A stretch of DNA of 64,000 bases from an uncultured Lysobacteraceae bacterium (GTDB taxonomy: Bacteria; Pseudomonadota; Gammaproteobacteria; Xanthomonadales; Xanthomonadaceae). Numbering within the stretch: the first letter of the stretch is position 1; every line of letters starts with the position of its first letter. Shown in pieces: positions 18,647 to 27,900 of the stretch. The stretch spans positions 27,866-91,865 of the forward strand of contig CALCNV010000159.1 of assembly GCA_937897645.1 (NCBI GenBank), written 5' to 3'. The notes under the pieces were generated by a model. That model was not told where the DNA came from and did not search any database. It saw nothing but the letters and a program-made list of their open reading frames with translations. A program made the translations under genes and the position numbers.

Positions 18647-19510
18647 ATGAAGGCACAGGTGCAACCCTTCTTCCATGCAGGCAGCAACACCTTCAGTTAT
18701 GTCGCGTCCGACCCGGAGAGCAGGCATGCCGCGGTCATCGACCCGGTGCTGGATTTCGATGCCGCTTCGGCACGCACCGGCACCACGTCGGCGCAGGCCA
18801 TCGTCGACCACGTGGTCGCGCATGGGCTGCAGGTGCAATGGATACTGGAAACCCATGCCCACGCCGATCACCTTTCGGCGGCGCAATGGCTCAAACAACA
18901 ATTTCCTTCTGCACGGCTCGCAATCGGCGAAGGCATCCGCACGGTGCAGGCAACCTTCGCAAACGTGCTCGACCTGGGCGATGGATTCCACGCCGATGGA
19001 TCGCAGTTCGACCTTTTGTTCTCGGACGGCGACGAATTCAAGATAGGCACCCTGCCCGCCCGCGTGATCGCCGTTCCCGGCCATACCAGCGACAGCAATG
19101 CCTTCCTGATCGGCGATGCCTTGTTCCCAGGTGATTCGTTGTTCATGCCGGACGGTGGCACCGCGCGCTGTGATTTCCCGGGCGGCGATGCGGCCACTCT
19201 GTTCCGTTCGATCCAGCGACTGTTCCAACTACCGAACGACACCCGCGTGTTCGTTTGCCATGACTACGGCCCCGGTGGACGCGAGATCGCCTGCGAAACC
19301 AGCATCGCCGAGCAGCGCGCACGCAACATCCACGTGCATGACGGCGTCGACGAAGCGACGTTCGTCAGCTTACGTACCGCCCGCGATGCCACCTTGAACC
19401 TGCCCGCGCTGATACTGCCCTCGCTGCAGGTCAACCTGCGCGCTGGCGCATTGCCCGCGCCGGCAAGCAATGGCGTGCGTTACCTCACGCTGCCGCTGGA
19501 CGTTTTCTGA
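18647..19510 (+). CDS. MBL-fold hydrolase, persulfide dioxygenase-like (Blh/ETHE1 type)
   Basis: A 287-residue metallo-beta-lactamase-fold protein (MKAQVQPFFHAGSNTFSYVA). The motif THAHADHLSA is the family HxHxDH, followed by PGHTSDS and VCHDYGPGGRE. The ending and spacing match the persulfide dioxygenase/Blh branch, which oxidises glutathione persulfide to sulfite using one Fe. I place the start at 18647 because GAGGAA (18635-18640) lies 6 bp upstream; ATG 18632, overlapping the nuclease stop, is the alternative. The following YeeE/YedE and TauE genes fit sulfide or persulfide detoxification. Confidence 0.85.
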   Translation: MKAQVQPFFHAGSNTFSYVASDPESRHAAVIDPVLDFDAASARTGTTSAQAIVDHVVAHGLQVQWILETHAHADHLSAAQWLKQQFPSARLAIGEGIRTVQATFANVLDLGDGFHADGSQFDLLFSDGDEFKIGTLPARVIAVPGHTSDSNAFLIGDALFPGDSLFMPDGGTARCDFPGGDAATLFRSIQRLFQLPNDTRVFVCHDYGPGGREIACETSIAEQRARNIHVHDGVDEATFVSLRTARDATLNLPALILPSLQVNLRAGALPAPASNGVRYLTLPLDVF

Positions 19511-19512
19511 TC

Positions 19513-19944
19513 ATGCCTACTGATTTCACTCCCGTCAGCGCACTGATCGGAGGCGCATTGATCGGCCTCGCCGCCACGCTGCTGTACGCCCTGCTGGGCC
19601 GCATCGCCGGCATCAGCGGCATGCTCAATAGCGCCATCGAAAATCCAGGCGAGCGCAGTTGGCGGCTGCTGTTCCTCGCAGGCCTGATCCTGGGTGCGGG
19701 CGCGTGGTTCGCGCTTGCAAGTCCGGCGCTGCCGGCACGCACCGGTTTTCCACTGCCGTGGCTGCTCCTTGCTGGCCTGCTGGTAGGAATAGGCACGCGC
19801 TTGGGCAACGGCTGCACCAGTGGCCATGGCATCTGCGGATTGGCGCGACTGTCGCGGCGCTCGCTGGTGGCGGTGCTGGTGTTCATGGCCTGCGGCATCG
19901 CCACGACTACCGTGATTCGCCACCTGCTGGGTGGCTTGCCATGA
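19513..19944 (+). CDS. YeeE/YedE (TsuA-like) thiosulfate-type transporter, N-terminal half
   Basis: A 143-residue membrane protein with four hydrophobic helices and the signature GNGCTSGHGICGLARLS. In TsuA/YeeE, Cys residues in such motifs relay thiosulfate through the membrane. In this organism the transporter is split into two genes, this one and the next, with ATGA overlap. Its start is 2 bp after the dioxygenase-like gene. Confidence 0.85.
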   Translation: MPTDFTPVSALIGGALIGLAATLLYALLGRIAGISGMLNSAIENPGERSWRLLFLAGLILGAGAWFALASPALPARTGFPLPWLLLAGLLVGIGTRLGNGCTSGHGICGLARLSRRSLVAVLVFMACGIATTTVIRHLLGGLP

Positions 19945-20351
19945 AGCACCACCTCGTTGCCTTGCTGTCGGGACTCTTGTTCGGCCTCGGGCTTGCGGTG
20001 TCCGGCATGACCGAGCCCGACAAGGTCCTCAATTTCCTCGACGTCACTGGCAGCTGGGATCCATCGCTCGCGCTGGTGATGGCGGCGGCACTGGCGATCA
20101 GCCTGCCGGGCTTTGCCTGGGTGCGACGTCGCAATGCATCCCACGGCACGATGGCTACGACGCACGTCGAAGCCATTTCCATGCGCTTGTTGCTGGGCAG
20201 CGCGTTGTTCGGCATCGGCTGGGGCATCGCCGGATATTGCCCCGGTCCCGCATTGGCCAACCTGGCGCGCGGCAGCGGCGAAGCGGTTGTATTCGTCATC
20301 GCATTGCTGGCAGGCTCGCAACTCGCCCGCCTTGCAGGTTCCTCGCGATGA
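19941..20351 (+). CDS. YeeE/YedE family transporter, C-terminal half (DUF6691)
   Basis: A 136-residue membrane protein (MKHHLVALLSGLLFGLGLAV) containing SGMTEPDKVLNFLD and the Cys-bearing GWGIAGYCPGPALANLA. These are the second-half counterparts of the YeeE motifs. Its start overlaps the previous stop (ATGA) and its own stop overlaps the TauE start (ATGA), so the products are probably made in fixed ratio and assemble together. Confidence 0.85.
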   Translation: MKHHLVALLSGLLFGLGLAVSGMTEPDKVLNFLDVTGSWDPSLALVMAAALAISLPGFAWVRRRNASHGTMATTHVEAISMRLLLGSALFGIGWGIAGYCPGPALANLARGSGEAVVFVIALLAGSQLARLAGSSR

Positions 20352-21097
20352 CCGAAATCGAGATCCTGCTGGCGCTGCTTTTCTTTGCCGTGGCCGTGCT
20401 GTATTCGTCCGTGGGGCACGCAGGCGCGAGTGGCTACATCGCGGCGATGGCACTGCTGGGTTTCGCGCCCGAGCAGATGCGCCCGACCGCACTTGCACTC
20501 AACTTGCTGGTCGGCGGCATTGGCCTGTTCCGCTTCTGGCGTGGCGGGCACGTGCGTTGGCGCAATGTCTTGCCATTCGTGCTTGCGTCCGCACCTGCCG
20601 CGTTCTTCGCGGCGCAGATAAAGCTGCCGAAGGAGAGCTATTCGTTGCTGTTGGGCGTGGTGTTGCTGGTGGCGGCACTGGGTGTGTTCCGTAGTGCTGC
20701 GCGTGCCGAACGCGATGACATCGAAAGCATCGGGCGTCGCGTGCCGTGGTTGCCCGGCCTGTTGATCGGTGGCGGCATCGGCGTGCTGTCGGGGCTGACC
20801 GGCACGGGTGGCGCGATTTTCCTCACGCCGCTGCTGCTGTTCGCGCGCTGGATGCCCACGCGCGAAGCGAGCGGCACATCCGTGGCCTTCGTATGGATAA
20901 ATTCCCTGACCGGCCTAGCGGGGCTGCTGCACGCCAGCGGAACACTGCCATCGGCCTTGCCGATCTGGTTGGTCGCCGTCGCCCTGGGGGCCTTGCTCGG
21001 CACGCAGCTGGGACTGCGCTGGATGCCAGTGAAGGCACTGCGCCATGCACTGGGCGTGGTGCTGGTGATCGCCGCGTTGAAGCTGTTGCTCGCCTGA
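20348..21097 (+). CDS. TauE/SafE family sulfite exporter-like permease
   Basis: A 249-residue protein (MTEIEILLALLFFAVAVLYS) with about eight TM helices and the TauE pattern: SSVGHAGASGYIAAMALLG in the first half and GLLIGGGIGVLSGLTGTGGA in the second. TauE/SafE members export sulfite or sulfoacetate. As the last gene of the operon it would remove sulfite formed by the dioxygenase-like enzyme. A longer in-frame reading from 19931 merely overlaps the preceding gene. Confidence 0.85.
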   Translation: MTEIEILLALLFFAVAVLYSSVGHAGASGYIAAMALLGFAPEQMRPTALALNLLVGGIGLFRFWRGGHVRWRNVLPFVLASAPAAFFAAQIKLPKESYSLLLGVVLLVAALGVFRSAARAERDDIESIGRRVPWLPGLLIGGGIGVLSGLTGTGGAIFLTPLLLFARWMPTREASGTSVAFVWINSLTGLAGLLHASGTLPSALPIWLVAVALGALLGTQLGLRWMPVKALRHALGVVLVIAALKLLLA

Positions 21098-21150
21098 GTC
21101 TTGCCTCGTTTGCAGGATGCACTTCGCTTCTCGGAAAGGTCCGCAAGCTG

Positions 21151-21220
21151 TTGTGGGAGTGGCTTCAGCCCCGAGGGCTTTACCGACTTCGCCCGTCGGG
21201 GCTGAAGCCCCTCCCACAAG
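21151..21220. repeat. REP-like pair, family A
   Basis: TTGTGGGAGTGGCTTCAGCC (left) and GGGGCTGAAGCCCCTCCCAC (right) face each other around TACCGACTTC, with a GTGG head. It lies between the tauE-like gene and the CoA-transferase gene. Confidence 0.9.
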
Positions 21221-21275
21221 AGCACGAAAACCTTTGCCGATGGCGACTTGAGGAGCAGGTGGTTACCCTTCACCC

Positions 21276-23222
21276 ATGACCGTGCACCTGACCGACCTGA
21301 ATGCTGCCGTGGACCTGCTTCTCAAGCGGATTCCCGGCACCCTGCGCATCGGCGCGCCACTTGGCATCGGCAAGCCGCATCGGTTGTTGAATGCGCTGTA
21401 CGAACGGATCGAAACTGATCCGTCGCGCCGCATGGAAATCTACACGGCGCTGTCGCTGGATCCGCCGACCGCGGCGGCCGGGTTGGAGCGTCGCTTCCTC
21501 GGCCCCTTCGCCTCGCGCCATTTCGGCGATGATTTCCCGCGACTGACATACGTCGACGCCATGAAGCGCGATGCGCTGCCGCACAACATCGTGGTGGAAG
21601 AGTTCTACATGCAATCCGGCGCGCTGTTGAAATCCGCGCAAGCGCAGCGCGCCTACACCAGCCTCAACTACACCCAGGCCGCGGCCGGCGTGGCCCAGCG
21701 CGGTGCCAACCTGATCCTGCAGAAAGTGGCGCGCGAACCGGGCGGCGAACGCCTGTCTTTGTCGTGCAACAACGACACCACCCACGACACCCTCGATGCG
21801 ATCCGCGCATTGGGATTGCCTCGACCGTTGCTGGTGGCGGAGATCGATCCCGAGCTTCCATGGATCGGCGGTACCGCCGCGGTGGACGAGGATTTCTTCG
21901 ACGTGGTCGTTACTCCACCCGGTCCATATCCCAAGCTGTTCGCGTTGCCACGCCAGCCGGTGAGTGATGCCGACTACGCCATCGGCCTGTATGCCAGCAC
22001 CCTGGTGCGCGACGGCGGCACCCTGCAAATCGGCATCGGTGCGCTGGCGGATGCACTGTCGCACGCCTTGGTGTTGCGCCATGCGGACAATGAAAAATAT
22101 CGCGAAGTACTGCACGCACTGGATCCGGAACTGGCGCATCACCCGGCGGTGATCGCCAGCGGCGGCATGGATCCGTTCACTGTCGGCCTGTACGGCTGCA
22201 GCGAGATGCTCAACGAAGGCTTCAAGCGGCTGGTCGAAGCTGGCGTGATCCGGCGCAAGGTGGTGGATGACGAAGCCCTGATGCTGCGCCTCGCACAAGG
22301 CAATGCGAACCTGGGCGACCATGCACGTCTGGAACGCGATGGCGAGTACCTGCATGGCGCGTTCTACCTGGGCTCACCCGCGTTCTACGACTGGTTGCGC
22401 GACTTGCCCGACGACCAGCGCCGCGCCATCGGCATGCGCCGCATCAGCGAGATCAACCAGCTCTACGGTGGCAACGAGCCGCTGGAACGACTGCAACGCG
22501 TGGGCTCGCGCTTCTTCAACACGTGCATGATGGCGACCGCATTGGGCGCCGCCGTGTCCGACGGCCTGGACGACGGCCGCATCGTGTCCGGCGTCGGCGG
22601 CCAATACAACTTCGTGGCCATGTCGCACGCACTAGACGACGCGCGCAGCGTGCTGATGTTCCGCTCGCATCGCGACGATGGCGCCAACGCGGAGAGCAGC
22701 GTGCGCTGGAACTACGGCCACACCACCATCCCGCGCCACCTGCGCGATATCTACGTCAACGAATACGGCATCGCCGACCTGCTCAACCAGACCGACGAGG
22801 ACTGCGTGATCGCGATGACCGCGATCACCGATGCGCGTTTCCAGGATGGTCTTATCGAAATCGCGAAGCAATCGAAGAAGTTGCGCATGGATTTCACGGG
22901 AGAACCGGAATGGTCGCGCAACACGCCACAACGGCTACGCGAAACGCTTACGCCATTCCGCAAGGACGGCACCCTGCCCGACTATCCGCTGGGCAGCGAC
23001 TTCACCGAAGTCGAACAGCGCTTGGTGAAGGCGCTGGGGTGGTTGAAGGTGGAGACATCAACTTTCCCGAAAAAGTTGCTTACGGTTGTGAAAGCTGGGT
23101 TCGCCAAGGTGAAGGGTGATAAAGAAGCCCTTCAGCGTATGGGTTTGGAATCCCCATCTGGGCTGGCGGCCAATCTCGAAGCCAGGCTGGTTGCATATGC
23201 GCTGCAAAAGGTTGGATCGTGA
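21276..23222 (+). CDS. Acetyl-CoA hydrolase/transferase family protein
   Basis: A 648-residue protein. The N-terminal half is CoA-transferase-like (LRIGAPLGIGKPHRLLNALY, SLNYTQAAAGVAQRG). A clear acetyl-CoA hydrolase C-terminal domain follows (MRRISEINQLYGGNEPLERL, DGRIVSGVGGQYNFV, YVNEYGIADLLNQTDED). It is longer than the roughly 500-residue succinyl-CoA:acetate transferases; a long-form group exists in proteobacteria, so I see no fusion. The substrate is unknown. It appears monocistronic, flanked by REP-like repeats on both sides. Confidence 0.85.
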   Translation: MTVHLTDLNAAVDLLLKRIPGTLRIGAPLGIGKPHRLLNALYERIETDPSRRMEIYTALSLDPPTAAAGLERRFLGPFASRHFGDDFPRLTYVDAMKRDALPHNIVVEEFYMQSGALLKSAQAQRAYTSLNYTQAAAGVAQRGANLILQKVAREPGGERLSLSCNNDTTHDTLDAIRALGLPRPLLVAEIDPELPWIGGTAAVDEDFFDVVVTPPGPYPKLFALPRQPVSDADYAIGLYASTLVRDGGTLQIGIGALADALSHALVLRHADNEKYREVLHALDPELAHHPAVIASGGMDPFTVGLYGCSEMLNEGFKRLVEAGVIRRKVVDDEALMLRLAQGNANLGDHARLERDGEYLHGAFYLGSPAFYDWLRDLPDDQRRAIGMRRISEINQLYGGNEPLERLQRVGSRFFNTCMMATALGAAVSDGLDDGRIVSGVGGQYNFVAMSHALDDARSVLMFRSHRDDGANAESSVRWNYGHTTIPRHLRDIYVNEYGIADLLNQTDEDCVIAMTAITDARFQDGLIEIAKQSKKLRMDFTGEPEWSRNTPQRLRETLTPFRKDGTLPDYPLGSDFTEVEQRLVKALGWLKVETSTFPKKLLTVVKAGFAKVKGDKEALQRMGLESPSGLAANLEARLVAYALQKVGS

Positions 23223-23236
23223 CCAAACATTTGGAG

Positions 23237-23314
23237 CCTCGGGGCTGAAGCCCCTCCCACAAAGGCGGGAATCCCTTGAGCAGGGCTTTTGTGGGAGGGG
23301 CTTCAGCCCCGAGG
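23237..23314. repeat. REP-like pair, family A (3' side of the RAYT gene)
   Basis: Units CCTCGGGGCTGAAGCCCCTC and GTGGGAGGGGCTTCAGCCCC point outward around an AT-richer centre, the opposite orientation to the copies at 21151 and 23902. It ends 25 bp from the 3' end of the RAYT gene. Confidence 0.9.
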
Positions 23315-23339
23315 CTTGTGGACTTCAAGAATCAAGAAG

Positions 23340-23834
23340 TCAAGGCAGCCAGATGGCATCCCAATACGGGTAATCCCCAGCTCGTCTCACCAATCCTGCG
23401 CGCACTGGATTTGCCACTACATACCTCGCGACTTCGACCAGGTTTTCCTCACAGCGCAGCGCACGGTCGTGGAATCCAGCCATCCATACCGGCTCTCTGC
23501 GCTTCAAGACGAGGTTGACATGACGCGAAGAATGGCCTTTCACGGTTTGCATCAGATCACCAAGCGACTCGCTCTCTCCCAACTCGACCACTCCATGCCA
23601 ATGGTCCGGCATGAGCACCCAACAAAGCAGTCGGGCCTCTTTCCAAAGTTCAGGGGATGAGATGATTGAAGCCGCAGTGGAAGCAGCAGACCAGTCCGAG
23701 AACAGCGCCTCACGATTATGAGTAACTGCAGTCAACAGATAGATCTGGCCCGGTAGCGAACAGCGGCCACGTCGTAATGCCTGATAACCGGGTTTTTCGG
23801 CCGTGATTGCCATGACGGAAGTGTGTCCCGTCAT
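23340..23834 (-). CDS. REP-associated tyrosine transposase (Y1, IS200-like)
   Basis: A 164-residue Y1-type HUH transposase. The HUH motif is MPDHWHG (His78, His80), the catalytic tyrosine is probably Tyr138 (ARYVVANPVRAGLV), and the N-terminal RRGRCSLPGQIYLLTAVTHNR matches RAYT proteins. RAYTs bind and cleave single-stranded REP hairpins and are thought to spread them, but are usually not mobile themselves. The start may instead be the ATG at 23813 (MAITAEKPGYQAL). The frame is intact, so the protein may be active. Confidence 0.9.
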   Translation of the reverse strand: MTGHTSVMAITAEKPGYQALRRGRCSLPGQIYLLTAVTHNREALFSDWSAASTAASIISSPELWKEARLLCWVLMPDHWHGVVELGESESLGDLMQTVKGHSSRHVNLVLKRREPVWMAGFHDRALRCEENLVEVARYVVANPVRAGLVRRAGDYPYWDAIWLP

Positions 23835-23901
23835 TCATCGTGTGAATGTCAGGATTTTCCATCGCAGCACGTCGGGAAATCACGGATTGGCTGGAATCCG
23901 A

Positions 23902-23970
23902 ATGTGGGAGGGGCTTCAGCCCCGACGCTTTACAGGTTTCGCTCGTCGGGGCTGAAGCCCCTCCCACAAC
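23902..23970. repeat. REP-like pair, family A (5' side of the RAYT gene)
   Basis: GTGGGAGGGGCTTCAGCCCC and GGGGCTGAAGCCCCTCCCAC face each other. It lies 67 bp upstream of the RAYT start and 36 bp past the transketolase stop. Confidence 0.9.
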
Positions 23971-24006
23971 AGCAACTGCACAAGGGTTGGCGCCCTTGGA
24001 AGAAAC

Positions 24007-26010
24007 TCAGCCCAGCGACTTCGCCGCTTCCACCACTTTCTCTGCGGTGATGCCGAAGTACGGATACAGCACGTCCGCAGGCGCAGAAGCACCGAAGGTG
24101 TCGATGCCGATCACCGCGCCGTCCAGGCCCACGTACTGGCGCCAAAAACCGGTGACGCCGGCTTCGATGGCGACGCGCTTGCGCACGGCGTTGGGCAGTA
24201 CGGATTCACGGTATTCGGCGCTCTGGCGATCAAACACGTCGGTGGACGGCATCGATACCACGCGCGTCTTCAGGCCGGCCGCATCCAGCGTCGCCTTGGC
24301 CTGCGTGGCCAGGCCGACTTCGGAACCCGTGGCGATCAGGATCACATCCGGCGTACCGCCTTCCGCATCGGCCAGCACATAACCACCGCGGGCGATGTTC
24401 GCGACCTGCGCCTCGTCACGCGGCTGGTGCTGCAGGTTCTGGCGACTGAAGATCAGGCAGCTCGGCCCGTCCTTGCGCTCGATGGCGGCGCGCCACGACA
24501 CGGCGGATTCCACCGCATCACAAGGGCGCCACACGTCGTTGTTGGGGATATAGCGCAGCGAAGCCAGGTGCTCGACCGGCTGGTGGGTGGGGCCGTCTTC
24601 GCCCAGTCCAATCGAATCATGCGTGTATACATGGATCGCGTGCGCGGGATTGAGCGCACTCATGCGCACCGCATTGCGCGCGTAATCGCTGAAGACCAGG
24701 AAGGTCGCGTCGAACGGAATGAAACCCCCATGCAGCGCCAGTCCATTGCTGATCGCGGTCATCGCGAATTCGCGCACGCCGTAATACACGTAGTTGGCGT
24801 TCGGATCGTCGGTGGCGACGGACTTGCTGGCCTTCCACAACGTGAGGTTGGAATGCGCGAGGTCGGCGGAACCGCCGACCAGTTCCGGCAGCAGCGGCGC
24901 AAAGGCCTCGATCGCGTTCTGCGAGGCCTTGCGCGACGCGATGGTGGGGCCTTCCGCCTGCAGTTTGGCGATGAAGGCATCGGCGGAAGCACGGAAGCCC
25001 TCCGGCAGCTCGCCGCGTGAGCGACGCACGAGTTCGGACGCCTCGTCGCCGTACTGCGCCGAGTAGGCGTCGAACAGGCTGTTCCACTGGTCTTCGCGCA
25101 CGAGTCCGATTTCTCCGGCGCGCCAACCCGCGTAGATGTCTTCCGGAATCTCGAACGGCCCATACGGCCATTCCAGCTGCACGCGCGTGGCAGCCAGTTC
25201 GTCCTTGCCCAGCGGTGCGCCGTGGCTGGATTCCTTGCCGGCCTTGTTCGGCGAACCAAATCCAATCGTGGTGCGGCAGCAGACCAGGGTCGGCTTGTCG
25301 GAGGTCTTCAACGCGGTGTCGATGGCAGTCTTGATCTCGACCGCGTCGTGGCCGTTGACGTTGCGGATCACCTGCCAACCGTAGGCTTCGAAACGCGCCG
25401 GCGTGTCATCGGTGAACCAACCGTCGGTGTTGCCGTCGATGGAGATCTTGTTGTCGTCCCAGAACGCGACCAGCTTGCCCAGGCCCCACGTGCCGGCCAG
25501 CGACGCGGCTTCGTGCGAGATGCCTTCCATCAGGCAGCCATCGCCCATGAACACCCAGGTGCGGTGGTCGATGAGGTCGAACTCGGGGCGGTTGAAACGC
25601 TGCGCCAGCAGTTTTTCAGCGAGTGCGAAACCGACGGCATTGGCGAAGCCCTGGCCCAGGGGGCCGGTGGTGGTTTCAACACCCGGTGTTTCATTGTGTT
25701 CTGGATGACCCGCCGTCTTGCTGTGCAACTGGCGGAAGTTCTTCAGTTCTTCCAGCGGCAGGTCGTAGCCGCTGAGATGCAGCAGCGCGTACTGCAGCAT
25801 TGAGCCGTGGCCATTGGACAGCACGAAGCGGTCGCGGTTGAACCACTTGGGATTCTTGGGACTGTGGCTGAGGTAGTCGTTCCACAGCACTTCGGCGATA
25901 TCGGCCATGCCCATGGGCATGCCGGGATGCCCGGAATTGGCGGCCTGCACCGCGTCGGCGGCGAGGAAGCGGATGGCGTTGGCAAGCTGGCGTCGGGTGG
26001 GCGTCGTCAT
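24007..26010 (-). CDS. tkt: Transketolase
   Basis: A 667-residue transketolase starting [20 protein letters not shown]. It has GHPGMPMG, the thiamine-diphosphate motif [18 protein letters not shown] to NKISIDG, a pyrimidine domain with [20 protein letters not shown], and a C-terminal domain ([26 protein letters not shown]). It transfers two-carbon units in the pentose phosphate pathway. An in-frame ATG at 26040 adds ten poorly conserved residues; ATG 26010 is preferred. In many relatives tkt is near gap; here gap is 7 kb away. Confidence 0.97.
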   Translation of the reverse strand: MTTPTRRQLANAIRFLAADAVQAANSGHPGMPMGMADIAEVLWNDYLSHSPKNPKWFNRDRFVLSNGHGSMLQYALLHLSGYDLPLEELKNFRQLHSKTAGHPEHNETPGVETTTGPLGQGFANAVGFALAEKLLAQRFNRPEFDLIDHRTWVFMGDGCLMEGISHEAASLAGTWGLGKLVAFWDDNKISIDGNTDGWFTDDTPARFEAYGWQVIRNVNGHDAVEIKTAIDTALKTSDKPTLVCCRTTIGFGSPNKAGKESSHGAPLGKDELAATRVQLEWPYGPFEIPEDIYAGWRAGEIGLVREDQWNSLFDAYSAQYGDEASELVRRSRGELPEGFRASADAFIAKLQAEGPTIASRKASQNAIEAFAPLLPELVGGSADLAHSNLTLWKASKSVATDDPNANYVYYGVREFAMTAISNGLALHGGFIPFDATFLVFSDYARNAVRMSALNPAHAIHVYTHDSIGLGEDGPTHQPVEHLASLRYIPNNDVWRPCDAVESAVSWRAAIERKDGPSCLIFSRQNLQHQPRDEAQVANIARGGYVLADAEGGTPDVILIATGSEVGLATQAKATLDAAGLKTRVVSMPSTDVFDRQSAEYRESVLPNAVRKRVAIEAGVTGFWRQYVGLDGAVIGIDTFGASAPADVLYPYFGITAEKVVEAAKSLG

Positions 26011-26484
26011 GGGGGCGAATTCAATGAGGTCGCCCGTCACTCGGGCACGCTATTGTCCCATCCGGACGCCGGCCTGTCGCGGTTGAATCGCCCCGAAGGC
26101 GGTGCTACCGATCAAGCCTGCGATCCGCAGGAGCGCGCCCTGGGCGCGCGCTTCTTGGCCCCTGTTTTTTCTGGCAAGGCCCGGCACAGCTCGCGCCCAG
26201 GGGGCGCTCCTACACTTTCACCTTGGCATCGGGAGCTGGCGCAGTCCCTGTTTGCCCGTGCGAGAAGCCCGTGGCCGGCTCAGGCCACCGTTACGGCTGG
26301 CATCGTCTCAAATAACATCACCGCCAGGATCAAGCCAATCGTCGACGCAGCGCTGACGATATCGTCCGGCGCGACGGGCCGCGGCATGCCCACGGCGCAT
26401 GGTGGTGTAGCTGAACAGGCCGAGCCTCGGCGGTGTACGGTATGCTAGAAATCGCCAATCAATACCACCAGCAAGAGGGCATCA
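26011..26484. other. Gene-free tkt-symporter intergenic region
   Basis: These 474 bp hold a family B REP-like pair (26128-26213) and about 270 bp of unassigned sequence. The only coding hint is a 35-codon minus-strand frame (26280-26387) with one hydrophobic stretch and no Shine-Dalgarno, which I do not call. The symporter's ribosome-binding site AAGAGGG is at 26472-26478. Confidence 0.6.
26128..26213. repeat. REP-like pair, GTAGGAGCGCC family (copy 2)
   Basis: A left unit with GAGCGCGCCCTGGGCGCGCG and a right unit CTCGCGCCCAGGGGGCGCTC flank a 35-bp centre containing TGTTTTTT. The right unit keeps the GTAG head on the minus strand; the left has GCAG. Confidence 0.85.
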
Positions 26485-27720
26485 ATGGGGAATCGACTGA
26501 CTGCATGGATCCTGGCAGCGCTTGTCCTGGGCTTGCTGGCGGGCTCCGCGATCAACCACTGGGTGGTCGATGAAAGCAGCCGGGCCGTCATTGCCGACAA
26601 CCTGTCGATAGTGACCGATCTGTTCCTGCGACTGATCAAGATGATCATCGCCCCCTTGGTGCTGGCCGCGCTGATCTCCGGCATCGGCCATATGGGCGGC
26701 GACACCAAGGCATTGGGACGTATCGGCGGACGCGCCCTGCTCTGGTTCATCGGTGCGTCGCTGGTCTCCATCACCATCGGCATGCTGGTCGTGAACTGGC
26801 TGGAACCAGGCGTAGGGCTGAACCTGCCGCTGCCCCCCGGCAATGCCGACACCGGAATCAAGGGCGCTGAATTCACCCTCAGGACCTTCGTCACCCACCT
26901 GGTCCCCAAGTCCATTTTCGAGGCCTTGGCCACCAACGAAATCCTGCAGATCGTGGTGTTCTCCATTTTTGCCGGCATTGCCCTCGCGGCGATTGGTGAA
27001 AAGGGCAAGCCGCTGCTGGACGGTGCCGACGCCCTGATGCACCTGATGCTGACCATCACCGGCTATGTGATGAAAGCGGCCCCGTTTGCGGTATTTGCCG
27101 CCGTGGCGGCGACCATTGCCGAACAGGGCCTGGGCGTATTGAGGACATACGCTGCCTTCATGGGCGGTTTTTACGTGGCACTGGCCATCCTCATGCTGGT
27201 CATCCTGTTCGCCGGTGCCTGCGTGATCGGCCTGCGCAATACATACCGGCTGGTGTCGGAGATCCGCGAACCCTTCCTGCTGTCCTTTTCCACCGCCAGT
27301 AGCGAAGCTGCCTATCCCAAGATCCTGGCCGCGCTGGATCGCTACGGCGTGCCGCCGAAGATCTCCAGTTTTGTCTTGCCGCTTGGTTATTCCTTCAACC
27401 TGGACGGCTCGATGATGTATTGCTCGTTCGCCACGCTGTTCATCGCGCAGGCCTACGGCATTGAACTCAGCATCGGCCAGCAGGTCACCATGATGCTGTT
27501 GTTGATGGTGACTTCCAAAGGCATGGCCGGCGTACCGCGCGCTTCGCTGGTGGTGATTGCCGCCACCTTGAGTACGTTTGGCATTCCCGAAGGTGGCCTG
27601 CTGCTGATCCTGGCGGTGGATCATTTCCTGGACATGGGTCGCTCGGCCACCAACGTGGTGGGCAACACCATCGCCACGGCCGTGGTGTCCAAGTGGGAAG
27701 ACAATCGCGGGAACCCATAG
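26485..27720 (+). CDS. Dicarboxylate/amino acid:cation symporter (DAACS family)
   Basis: A 411-residue sodium- or proton-coupled symporter of the GltP/DctA family. Signatures are FLRLIKMIIAPLVLAALISG, the hairpin-loop serine run FLLSFSTASSEAAYPKI, the substrate motif LGYSFNLDGSMMY (NMDGT in model members) and the last-helix MGRSATNVVGNTIA. AAGAGGG lies 6 bp before the ATG. The Arg in MGRSATNVVGN favours acidic substrates (dicarboxylates, glutamate or aspartate), but the exact one cannot be read. Confidence 0.9.
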   Translation: MGNRLTAWILAALVLGLLAGSAINHWVVDESSRAVIADNLSIVTDLFLRLIKMIIAPLVLAALISGIGHMGGDTKALGRIGGRALLWFIGASLVSITIGMLVVNWLEPGVGLNLPLPPGNADTGIKGAEFTLRTFVTHLVPKSIFEALATNEILQIVVFSIFAGIALAAIGEKGKPLLDGADALMHLMLTITGYVMKAAPFAVFAAVAATIAEQGLGVLRTYAAFMGGFYVALAILMLVILFAGACVIGLRNTYRLVSEIREPFLLSFSTASSEAAYPKILAALDRYGVPPKISSFVLPLGYSFNLDGSMMYCSFATLFIAQAYGIELSIGQQVTMMLLLMVTSKGMAGVPRASLVVIAATLSTFGIPEGGLLLILAVDHFLDMGRSATNVVGNTIATAVVSKWEDNRGNP

Positions 27721-27900
27721 CACCGGGCCTGCCCGGCGGCGGCTCTTGAGCGGGTCGCGCAAGCTTGCAGCCACTGCACGCAGGAACTGCGGCATGTTCC
27801 GGCTCCTGTAACCAGTCCGCTTTTGATATCTCCTGCGCAATATCAAGACCGCCAGGGCCAAGCCCGGATGCGAAGAAGAGGCGCTGAGACCGGGTCTTCC

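Larger units (their letters stand above)
23237..23970 (-). mobile_element. REPtron-like unit: RAYT gene bracketed by family A repeats
   Basis: A REP-associated tyrosine transposase gene (23340-23834) lies between two family A palindrome pairs (23237-23314 and 23902-23970). This is the usual layout of RAYT loci, in which the single-copy transposase acts on REP hairpins with a GTRG head. The unit as a whole has no IS ends that I can see. Confidence 0.8.

Noticed and set aside
26280..26387. 35-codon minus-strand frame with one hydrophobic stretch (SAASTIGLILAVMLFETMPA)
   Set aside because: No ribosome-binding site, no known family and a length expected by chance; would need expression data.
26482..27861. 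A 459-codon open frame antisense to the DAACS symporter
   Set aside because: It overlaps the recognisable symporter fully, is His/Gln/Arg-rich as antisense frames are here, and has no domain.
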